Assembly (NCBI GenBank): GCA_003175865.1
Contig: PSRF01000030.1
Location: 1 to 8,748, forward strand
Direction: 5' to 3'
Source of the DNA: Blastocatellia bacterium
GTDB taxonomy: Bacteria; Acidobacteriota; Blastocatellia; Pyrinomonadales; Pyrinomonadaceae
DNA length: 8,748 nucleotides
Shown here in pieces: positions 1 to 6,279 of this stretch. The notes below the pieces were generated by a model. That model was not told the origin of the DNA, did not search any database, and worked only from the letters and a program-made list of their open reading frames with translations. How positions within the stretch are numbered: position 1 is the stretch's first letter; every line of letters begins with the position of its first letter. A program made the position numbers and the translations under genes.

Positions 1-1
1 A

Positions 2-1936
2 AAAGTTGTCGTCTATGTTGTCGTAGATAATGACGAGTGGAAGGAAGTAGCTAGATTCAATTTGCGGGTCGCGACGCATCCAGCCTCGTTGAAAGACCCG
101 AATGACGAAGTAAGCTTCACGAAAGCTCGCTTTCGGTTTCCGGATAGTGCAAATTTTCTCTCTGAATCACAGCAACAAGACCAGCCAGCGACCCAGCCAG
201 CAACACAGTCATCGAAGCCATCGAATCACAAGCTGAAGTTTGCGCCGGCGCTGACTCTCAATTTAAAAACACAACCCGCTCAATCGACATTCCCGGAACC
301 AGCGACTCCTCAACCGCGCAACACCTTTGCGGATCTAACCATGCAAGCTTCGATGAAGAACGAAGCGACTTACGGGATTTTCAACTCGCAATCGTCGTTT
401 GATTTCGCTGGATCGAGTTTCGAACAGGAAGCGCTCAGGTTTGGAACATTGGGTGATGCCGCTCCGAAAGTGGATCTGTCGAGTTACTTAATTCAATTTC
501 AAACAGGCAAGATCAAATACCAGATCGGTCACTTCTCTTACGGCACCCAACGTCAACTCATCAACAGCTTTTCGAGTCGCGGATTGATGGTGACCATTCC
601 GTTCCTCAAGCGTTTCGATTTTTCTGTATCGGCGATGAACGGGACGCAACTGGTGGGTTACGACAACTTTTTTGGCTTGAACAAAACCAAACACCAGATG
701 CTGAGTGCCACTTTAGGAATCGAGTTGATTCCAAAGAGACCCGGTGGTTTCCGTATTGAAGTCGGCGTTCTAAATGCCTACTTCCAACCGATCAGTGGAG
801 TGAATCGTGGCGTAGTCACTGACACTCAGCGCAGTCGTGGCGTAGCAATCAGGTTAATCGCAACTGATAAGGCTGGTCGTTTTCATTTTGAAGGTGGATT
901 CACACGGAGTCTGTTTATTGCTACGAATGATGCGACGTTGAGCCAGGGCGAGACGCTCGTGCCAATTCCATCGCAAGCGCGCAATGCAAACTTCCTCGAA
1001 GCGAGTTACGAAATACTCAGAAATTTCGCGTTGACGAAAACTCGCAAAGCAAATCTTCGAGTTGGGTTTAAAGAGGAAAACGTCGCGCCATTGTTTCGTA
1101 GTCTCGGCGCTTCCACACAAGCAGACAAAGTATTTTACGAAGTGACGGTTGACGGCTCTGTAAACGAAATCACCGCTCAGTTTGGACATAACAACTTCCA
1201 CGATAACCTGCGAAACATTCCATCTATTCTTCGCACATTAAACAATACAACTACATTCTCGTTTGCGGCTCCGACGAGTGCGCTCCTCGGATTGAAGAAG
1301 AGTCCGGTTTGGCTGCCGCGTCTCGGCTACAACTTCAATCGTGTTCATGCCTTTAGCAATGACATTCCCGTGAACGGTGGTTTTACCCAAAGTTCTGTTC
1401 CTGATCTCGTTGGAACAGTCCAGACATTAAGTGCGGACTGGACAATCAAGAAATTCTCGGTGGGTTATAACTTCAATCACTCCTTTCAAGACAATAGACA
1501 AATCGGACGTGAACTCGCTGATCAATCAGTCACCACAAATGGCGGACGCGTCGCTTACCCCATCAATAATCGACTTAGTTTGAATGTCGATCTGAGTACT
1601 GAAAGTGCTCACAATATTGAGACCGGCAGAATCGATCGCAACACACGCCTGGGTCCGGGAATCACCTGGCAAGTAACAAAGCGTTTGGGTGTTGCTGCCA
1701 ACCTGGCTAACACAATTGCGCACGACGAGGCGAATACAAGCCGCAGTCGAAACACGGAGTTTGATTCACAACTAACCTATCGTCTTGAGCGAGGTGAGGG
1801 CCTTAAGAAATTCTCAGCGCAAATCTTCCTGCGTTATGCCAACCACTATTCGCACTCCATCGAACGACTGTTTTTCGTAAACAACCTGGGCAAACTTCAA
1901 ACGTTAACTGCTAATTTTTCGCTCACTTTCTTCTGA
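2..1936 (+). CDS. Outer-membrane beta-barrel-like protein, 5' end outside the window
   Basis: The reading frame is open from base 2 with no stop before the TTG at 62, so this is the 3' part (644 residues) of a longer gene and the TTG is not a credible start. The first ~55 residues are beta-rich (VVVYVVVDNDEWKEVARFNL) and look like the end of a beta-sandwich domain. A Gln/Pro/Thr/Ser-rich linker with QPATQPAT follows (bases ~170-235). The remainder shows alternating polar/hydrophobic strands, many Gly/Asn/Phe/Tyr residues, no long hydrophobic helix, and a C-terminal strand ending LTANFSLTFF. A terminal aromatic is the classical outer-membrane insertion signature. The likely location is the outer membrane, as a porin-like channel, an export pore or an anchor for surface proteins. 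I do not recognise the exact family. Gene 2 follows after 9 bases in a coupled arrangement, so the two products probably act together. The barrel call is fairly sure; the function is unknown. Confidence 0.75.
   Translation, partial: KVVVYVVVDNDEWKEVARFNLRVATHPASLKDPNDEVSFTKARFRFPDSANFLSESQQQDQPATQPATQSSKPSNHKLKFAPALTLNLKTQPAQSTFPEPATPQPRNTFADLTMQASMKNEATYGIFNSQSSFDFAGSSFEQEALRFGTLGDAAPKVDLSSYLIQFQTGKIKYQIGHFSYGTQRQLINSFSSRGLMVTIPFLKRFDFSVSAMNGTQLVGYDNFFGLNKTKHQMLSATLGIELIPKRPGGFRIEVGVLNAYFQPISGVNRGVVTDTQRSRGVAIRLIATDKAGRFHFEGGFTRSLFIATNDATLSQGETLVPIPSQARNANFLEASYEILRNFALTKTRKANLRVGFKEENVAPLFRSLGASTQADKVFYEVTVDGSVNEITAQFGHNNFHDNLRNIPSILRTLNNTTTFSFAAPTSALLGLKKSPVWLPRLGYNFNRVHAFSNDIPVNGGFTQSSVPDLVGTVQTLSADWTIKKFSVGYNFNHSFQDNRQIGRELADQSVTTNGGRVAYPINNRLSLNVDLSTESAHNIETGRIDRNTRLGPGITWQVTKRLGVAANLANTIAHDEANTSRSRNTEFDSQLTYRLERGEGLKKFSAQIFLRYANHYSHSIERLFFVNNLGKLQTLTANFSLTFF
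182..205 (+). repeat. 12-nt imperfect tandem repeat encoding QPAT-QPAT
   Basis: Two adjacent 12-nt units, CAGCCAGCGACC and CAGCCAGCAACA, differ at two positions and encode consecutive QPAT units. They lie in the low-complexity linker between the N-terminal beta domain and the barrel of gene 1. This is a plausible site of linker length variation. Confidence 0.6.
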
Positions 1937-1945
1937 GGAACGCGC

Positions 1946-3205
1946 ATGCGAGTTTTACCGGCTATTCTGTTCGTTTTGTTAATCAGTCTTGATGTGTCTT
2001 CACAGATTCGCGTGTCGCCGAGTGATGTGAACGCCTATTCGCAGGGACCAACATCAGTGCTCCTGACCTACGGTGGGCTCGTAAACAAAACTCCTGGCGA
2101 AGCGACATGGTGCGGAAGTCTGATCTCCGCGGCTCCTGACCTTGGTATGAAGTGCGATCCGAATACCACGTTTGGATTATTGCCACAGCGTTACAACCAA
2201 TCGGTACTCAACAGCACTACTTACACCGACGTCATGTCTGTTACGCCTCAAGTTGCAAGGCGGGCATACCTGGACGCTGTCGCGGGAAACACTAGTACGT
2301 TCTTCTACGTGCGTCGCTTTGCCAGCACTGTCGGTGGACCAAGTGAATTCGTTCCAGTGACGATTAGACTGACTGGTAATGGTGCCGGTGTTTCGTTGTC
2401 ACTAACAGAAGTGAAACTAAGTTGGGGAACTGGAACCCCGATTTTGTTCGTGAGGTCTGGAGAGCAGTTGCCGCGCGTTCGTGCGGAGATCAGTTATACG
2501 GGAACTGGCCGATTGAAAGGTCGTTGGGAGTTAGTCAAGCCCGGTGAGGCGCCGCCTGAACCGCGCGATCTTCTCACCGAAGCGTCACTGCCCATCGAAG
2601 AGCGTGGCAGTCAAAAGAGGTACACGGAACTCGAGCGCTTCAACATTTACCTGCCTCCAGATGGAAAGGTTGTTTTGCAGGGCCCAGACTCTTCCCGCGT
2701 CGATGAAAGTCTTTCTGGTTTGTATCTGTTGCTTTTACGTATCGAAGCTTCGGACGACAAGGACAGTGAAACAGATCGTACCGCAGCGGGTGGTGCTGGT
2801 AGCGGCATAGTGAGCACCGGTGCGGTTGCTGGATTTCCTTTGCCGACACTCCGCTATTACGTCGGCGGCAATGCAGCGGGTACAAGTGTGCCCGGTGCGT
2901 TGACGTTAGTTAGTCCTAAAGAAGCAGAGGAACTGGATTCGTCAAAGGCAGTTGAGTTCACCTGGTCAGCTGTTGATAAAGCGGCGAGCTATCGATTGGA
3001 GATAACAACTCTACAAGGAACGCCGATACTGTCAGCGATTCTTGTGGACCAGGTGAGCTACCACTGTCCCTCCTGGTTCAAAGACAGGGTTGCAGGTTCT
3101 GTGATTCGTTGGAAGGTTGAGGCGTATGACGCGCAGCGAAATCAGATCGCGGAAACCGATTGGCGGAATCTGAAGGTAATCGGAGTCAATGGCGGCAGAA
3201 ATTAG
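1946..3205 (+). CDS. Secreted protein with C-terminal fibronectin-III-like domain
   Basis: The product is 419 residues. The ATG has a strong Shine-Dalgarno (GAGGAA, 1935-1940) overlapping the gene 1 stop, which fixes the start and implies translational coupling. Residues 1-19 are a Sec signal peptide (MRVLPAILFVLLISLDVSSQ, cleavage probably near SSQ). Residues ~35-165 form a beta-rich region with a WCG motif and Cys56/Cys70, a possible disulfide in the periplasm or outside the cell. A second beta-rich part (~165-307) contains GRLKGRWELV and ends in a Gly/Ala-rich loop and FPLPTLRYYVG. Residues ~319-412 resemble a fibronectin-III fold: LVSPKEAEEL, FTWSAVDKAASYRLEI, then IRWKVEAYD and a terminal W-x-L-x-V strand. 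The N-terminal two thirds match no family I can name. It may be a surface protein exported by, or docked on, the neighbouring barrel, but that is inference. Export is well supported; function is unknown. Confidence 0.82.
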   Translation: MRVLPAILFVLLISLDVSSQIRVSPSDVNAYSQGPTSVLLTYGGLVNKTPGEATWCGSLISAAPDLGMKCDPNTTFGLLPQRYNQSVLNSTTYTDVMSVTPQVARRAYLDAVAGNTSTFFYVRRFASTVGGPSEFVPVTIRLTGNGAGVSLSLTEVKLSWGTGTPILFVRSGEQLPRVRAEISYTGTGRLKGRWELVKPGEAPPEPRDLLTEASLPIEERGSQKRYTELERFNIYLPPDGKVVLQGPDSSRVDESLSGLYLLLLRIEASDDKDSETDRTAAGGAGSGIVSTGAVAGFPLPTLRYYVGGNAAGTSVPGALTLVSPKEAEELDSSKAVEFTWSAVDKAASYRLEITTLQGTPILSAILVDQVSYHCPSWFKDRVAGSVIRWKVEAYDAQRNQIAETDWRNLKVIGVNGGRN

Positions 3206-3239
3206 ATCACAATTCATGGGCATACTGAAACATGTCGTA

Positions 3240-3263
3240 TTTACTGCTCGAGTGTCTAGTAAA
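3240..3263. promoter_or_regulatory. Short inverted repeat between genes 2 and 3
   Basis: TTTACT (3240-3245) and AGTAAA (3258-3263) are perfect 6-nt inverted arms around a 12-nt spacer that holds the palindrome CTCGAG. There is no T run, so it is not a convincing intrinsic terminator. It could be an operator or a weak mRNA hairpin. The rest of the 100-base gap shows no clear promoter. GAGG at 3292-3295 is a usable Shine-Dalgarno 10 bases before the gene 3 ATG. Confidence 0.25.
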
Positions 3264-3305
3264 CAAGTGAGAGAAGCACTGACCGTGTATTGAGGTTTTA
3301 TCGAT

Positions 3306-4844
3306 ATGCAGCAGCAAAGATTGGATCGAGGAAAGCAGTTACAACCACTTCAACCGCTAATTCGGCTCGGCGCGATCTACTTTTTGTTTGTCATTTCAAT
3401 TCATGCTCAGAATCCGACAACAACTTTCGGCGGTCCGGGTGGCGATCCGTACTCTGTTAATTGCGGCAATGACAAAATAATGGTCGGCCTTCAGATCAAG
3501 ACTGGAAGTCACTTTGCCGTCGGATATCAAATCAATATGGCTCGACCAATTTGCGTTAGTGTCGACGCTGGAGGAGATTGGGTGGGCACGCCTGCGGCAA
3601 CATCTTCGTACGCCGGAACAGACAGCGGAACGCTATCGTCTGTTACGTGTCCTACGAATCAGGCGGTGACCGGTTTTGGTGGTTACGCTGGGCTATACGT
3701 CGATGGCATCTCTCTCGCTTGTTCATCGATGCGTGAGCTTGGGACTGTCGCTAATGACCAAGCGTACTTTGGAAACCTTCTGGGTTTCCATGATTTTGAA
3801 GGAATGAAAGGTATATTCTCATGTGTACCCGGCATGCCGGCGAATGGTATTAGTGGCCATGCACATGATTGGCTCGATAAGTTTGGATTAACCTGCCATA
3901 CTCCAACCACTCCTTCACCGACTGTCGATAGCATAACCACAACTACTAACACGCTCGTAGGTGGCAATCCAGTACAAGGCACTGTATTTCTAAATGCGCC
4001 GGCTCCATCCGGTGGATTGAGAGTTGGTATCTCCAATCAAGTTGATGTGGCTGATGCGGCTTTCATTCCGTCCAACCCAACCACGCCCGATCCTCTAAAT
4101 GTTCCGGCGACAACCAAGACGGTCTCTTTCGGCTTCAACACACTTCCAGTGCCTCACGTTGTTACTGTCAAACTTAACCCTGGTCCAGGCTCCGCAAGCC
4201 ATTTCGTAAGCAAAACGATCACGATATTGCCACCGTCGCTTACCTCAGTTTCTTTGTCTCCATCAGTGACCTCGCCCGGAGGGAGCGAAACCGGGACGAT
4301 CACACTTAATGGAAACGCACCCGTGGGTGGTGTGGCAGCAAACTTGACTAGCAGTTTCTCGTCCGTCGCGACAGTACCTCCCTCGGTTTCAGTCTCACCA
4401 GGGACGAACTCGGCAACGTTTCCGATCACGGTCGCTTCGACCAACGAAAGCGGTTGCAGTGTCATCTCCGCCTCTGGTCTGTTCACCCCTCAAGGCGGGA
4501 CATCGATTCGACAATCATTGTTAACAGTGAAGGGACCTTTGAACTCGGCCTTCAAACTTGGTGCGAACAATATTTCGGCGTCTGGAGCGACTGGAACGAT
4601 CTTTTTGGAACAGGCAAACAGAGAACCTGGAACAATTACTTTGGTGAGCAGTAATCCGTCTTTGTTGGGCGTGCCCTCCACGATCCCGGTTCCAGCATCC
4701 ACTCAATCGCTGAACTTCGCGATCACTGTACAGAGTCGTCCACCGTCGGGGATAAGTTGTGCAGCAATCACCGTAACCGATCCTCATGGTAATAAGAACT
4801 CAATGGTCTTTCTTATTGATACTAGTTTGAGAAGAGTTGAGTAG
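3306..4844 (+). CDS. Secreted protein: three-fold Cys-paired (beta-prism-like) module plus Ig-like repeats
   Basis: The product is 512 residues. The start ATG is preceded by GAGG. The signal peptide has a long basic n-region, then a hydrophobic core at ~19-32 (LGAIYFLFVIS) and likely cleavage near HAQ (33-35). Residues 41-197 begin FGGPGGDPYS and contain three similar units, each opened and closed by a Cys: C53-C83, C115-C139 and C173-C197. The unit ends are alike (INMARPIC, VDGISLAC, LDKFGLTC). Three-fold beta units with GG/FG motifs recall jacalin-like or VMO-I-like beta-prisms, often carbohydrate-binding; this fold guess is inference. A Thr/Pro linker (~198-206) follows. Then come three Ig-like beta repeats (~207-308, 312-407, 412-505) with GTVFLNAPAPSGG, GTITLNGNAPVGG and a degenerate GTIFLEQ version. 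The layout suggests a binding head on a stalk exposed outside the cell. No enzyme motif is visible. Confidence 0.8.
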   Translation: MQQQRLDRGKQLQPLQPLIRLGAIYFLFVISIHAQNPTTTFGGPGGDPYSVNCGNDKIMVGLQIKTGSHFAVGYQINMARPICVSVDAGGDWVGTPAATSSYAGTDSGTLSSVTCPTNQAVTGFGGYAGLYVDGISLACSSMRELGTVANDQAYFGNLLGFHDFEGMKGIFSCVPGMPANGISGHAHDWLDKFGLTCHTPTTPSPTVDSITTTTNTLVGGNPVQGTVFLNAPAPSGGLRVGISNQVDVADAAFIPSNPTTPDPLNVPATTKTVSFGFNTLPVPHVVTVKLNPGPGSASHFVSKTITILPPSLTSVSLSPSVTSPGGSETGTITLNGNAPVGGVAANLTSSFSSVATVPPSVSVSPGTNSATFPITVASTNESGCSVISASGLFTPQGGTSIRQSLLTVKGPLNSAFKLGANNISASGATGTIFLEQANREPGTITLVSSNPSLLGVPSTIPVPASTQSLNFAITVQSRPPSGISCAAITVTDPHGNKNSMVFLIDTSLRRVE

Positions 4845-4873
4845 ATGCTGCACTTGTGAAATATCGTCAAACT

Positions 4874-4895
4874 CGAATTTACACGTAGAAATTCG
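4874..4895. promoter_or_regulatory. 7-nt inverted repeat upstream of gene 4
   Basis: CGAATTT (4874-4880) and AAATTCG (4889-4895) are perfect inverted arms around an 8-nt spacer (ACACGTAG). They lie 29 bases after the gene 3 stop and ~95 bases before the gene 4 start. There is no following T run, so an operator or mRNA hairpin is likelier than a Rho-independent terminator. The gap between genes 3 and 4 (147 bases) is long enough to hold a separate gene 4 promoter, but I see no good -35/-10 pair. Confidence 0.3.
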
Positions 4896-4991
4896 CCCGT
4901 TAACCAACGAAACAACTAACCAGATATGAACGCGTAAGCTCCAGAGTCGGCGCGCCAGGACAAAAACACTTCGATGAAGGGAGACACAAAA

Positions 4992-5873
4992 ATGAAACGG
5001 GTTAACATGAGAACCACAATCCCCATTCTGCTCGGCGGATTATTACTGACAGTTCAACTCCTGTTCTTTCCAATCACTCAAGTCAGCGCGGAGATCGATC
5101 GCGCGGTGACACTAGCGGCCGGTCACGGCGCCAGCACTGAAGCGACAGTAAACATTCATAATCGCTTGACGATTGCGGCCAGCGTTGTTTTGCAACGCGC
5201 TGGATCAGATAACAGCTTCGAGCGCAGGAGAGTACGCCTGGAGTTAATCAATCCAAGTAACCAGGTGGTTGATTCTCTAAATGTGGAAATCGGTCACGAT
5301 CTGAATCAGACCGTCAGCGGAAGAAATGGGTCAAACAGTAGCCCGTACCGGCTCGCCGCTCCGAACGCGTTGGGTGGCACCGGGTGCCGTGGTTGGAAGG
5401 TCACGTTGAAAGACGTTGAGGCTGACGCCGGTCGCACTCCAGACCCCTCCACGCAGCAAATCACGGGAACCGTCAAGTTCTTCACAGTTGGTTCAACCAC
5501 GGCCACCATTGATGCGCCAGCGAAGTTCGGCATCGTCCAATCAGACACCGTGGAACGCAACATCAATGTCCCGTTTACAGGAGATGTGAAGATTCAAGCA
5601 AATTGGGACACGGACGAGATCACACTCGATAACTTTCAACTTCATTTCTCACTCATCAACACAAAAGGCGAAGTGGTCGATTCGGACACCGGCTATTCGC
5701 GAGACTCAGTCATCCTCGGTATCAGCGACAGCCAACGAATGAAGATTACGTATCGCGCAAAGTGCACCGACTTTGGCGGATCATCGTCTTGGAAAATCCG
5801 AGTCAAGGGTTCAAGTCTCGGAAAGGTGAAGAATGTCGACCTCAAGATGTCGATTAGCGATGGTCTGTTCTAA
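4992..5873 (+). CDS. Secreted protein with two copies of one beta-rich domain
   Basis: I choose the ATG at 4992 (293 residues) over the ATG at 4974, because GAAGGGAG (4976-4983) sits at ribosome-binding distance upstream and MKRVNMRTT then begins a normal signal peptide. The hydrophobic core covers ~10-28 and cleavage is likely after VSA (33). The mature protein is two related halves. Half A (~36-165) has RRVRLELINPSNQVVDS at ~79-95 and CRGWKVTLKDV at ~132-142. Half B (~176-293) has LHFSLINTKGEVVDS at ~217-231 and SSSWKIRVKGS at ~264-274. Each half carries one Cys (C132, C258), which could pair with each other. The predicted character is beta-sandwich, extracytoplasmic. No catalytic motif or named family is recognised. 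It follows gene 3 on the same strand, fitting a surface-protein cluster, though the 147-base gap leaves co-transcription uncertain. Confidence 0.8.
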   Translation: MKRVNMRTTIPILLGGLLLTVQLLFFPITQVSAEIDRAVTLAAGHGASTEATVNIHNRLTIAASVVLQRAGSDNSFERRRVRLELINPSNQVVDSLNVEIGHDLNQTVSGRNGSNSSPYRLAAPNALGGTGCRGWKVTLKDVEADAGRTPDPSTQQITGTVKFFTVGSTTATIDAPAKFGIVQSDTVERNINVPFTGDVKIQANWDTDEITLDNFQLHFSLINTKGEVVDSDTGYSRDSVILGISDSQRMKITYRAKCTDFGGSSSWKIRVKGSSLGKVKNVDLKMSISDGLF

Positions 5874-5978
5874 GTCGTAGAATTTTCGCTGAGAGTACCG
5901 ACACAAACGAGAGCTGCGGCGGTCGTGTTCCTGATCATTATCTGTGGCGGGATTGACTGCATCACAGCAAGTGGCCGT

Positions 5979-6156
5979 CAGATCGGTTTCAATAACTCGT
6001 TTGTGGCGATGCAGTACTACGGGGGATCTGCTTAGGAAGCCCGACATTCCAGGATTCAATGCGTGGCTGGGTGTAGTCCAATCAGGCAACGTGGGCACAA
6101 CGATCAACGGCTTCATGAACTCACCGGAATAGAAGCTACGGTTCGGCCAACCATGA
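5979..6156 (+). pseudogene. Decayed C-terminal fragment of a DUF4214-like domain protein
   Basis: One frame reads QIGFNNSFVAMQYYG (5979-6023) and then runs into a TAG at 6033. The next frame continues the same domain as DLLRKPDIPGFNAWLG and then VVQSGNVGTTINGFMNSPE. It stops at TAG 6130-6132 where DUF4214-type domains usually have an aromatic (SPEY), then continues KLRFGQP to a TGA at 6154-6156, a normal C-terminus for such proteins. The frames join if the five-G run at 6021-6025 is shortened by one G. The fragment therefore has one frameshift and one nonsense change, and lacks the N-terminal bulk of a secreted protein. The first frame stays open upstream back to the gene 4 stop (TRAAAVVFLI at 5907-5936), so the relic may start near 5900. 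The domain identity comes from remembered family patterns (FVxxQYxGxLRRxPDxxGFxxWL). One lesion could be a sequencing error; two make real decay likelier. Confidence 0.7.
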
Positions 6157-6158
6157 GA

Positions 6159-6279
6159 TAGTGAATCGTGAATGCTGGGAGCGCAGGCGTCCTCGCCTGC
6201 TGGCTTCGTGAAGCTCAATGTTGAGTCAATCAAAGCAGCAGGCGAGGACGCCTGCGCTCCCAGCATTCACGATTCACTA
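6159..6279. repeat. 121-bp palindromic element with 44-nt perfect inverted arms (MITE/REP-like)
   Basis: The left arm (6159-6202) and right arm (6236-6279) are exact reverse complements over 44 nt, around a 33-nt centre. Each arm also holds its own hairpin: GCAGGCG-TCCT-CGCCTGC at 6183-6200 and GCAGGCG-AGGA-CGCCTGC at 6238-6255. The centre adds two more: GCTTC-GT-GAAGC (6203-6214) and CTCAA-TG-TTGAG (6214-6225). The outermost dinucleotide on both sides is TA, which could be a TA target duplication as made by IS630/Tc1-mariner transposases; since TA is its own complement this is only suggestive. No transposase is encoded. It sits between convergent 3' ends and could also act as a bidirectional terminator, though it lacks a clear T run. 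It is probably a dispersed non-autonomous repeat; its copy number cannot be seen here. Confidence 0.85.

Noticed and set aside
62..1936. TTG at 62 as the start of gene 1
   Set aside because: The same frame is open back to base 2 with protein-like beta sequence, there is no ribosome site, and no signal peptide follows the TTG.
4154..4486. 110-codon - strand ORF inside gene 3
   Set aside because: It is antisense to the Ig-like repeats and mirrors their Thr/Ser/Val-rich codons; no independent support.
4974..4991. ATG at 4974 as gene 4 start
   Set aside because: The purine-rich GAAGGGAG that would serve as ribosome site lies inside these codons and points to the ATG at 4992.
5944..6132. Intact 62-codon + strand ORF
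   Set aside because: Its first third is out of frame with the DUF4214-like domain and its stop replaces a conserved aromatic; it is part of the pseudogene.
5811..6266. 151-codon - strand ORF across the repeat and gene 4 end
   Set aside because: It crosses both repeat arms, the pseudogene and the 3' end of gene 4 antisense, with no domain-like pattern; it exists because the repeat lacks stops in this frame.
6159..6279. Palindrome read as an ordinary intrinsic terminator only
   Set aside because: There is no T run on either strand next to the stem, and 44-nt arms are far longer than terminator stems; termination may be a side effect.
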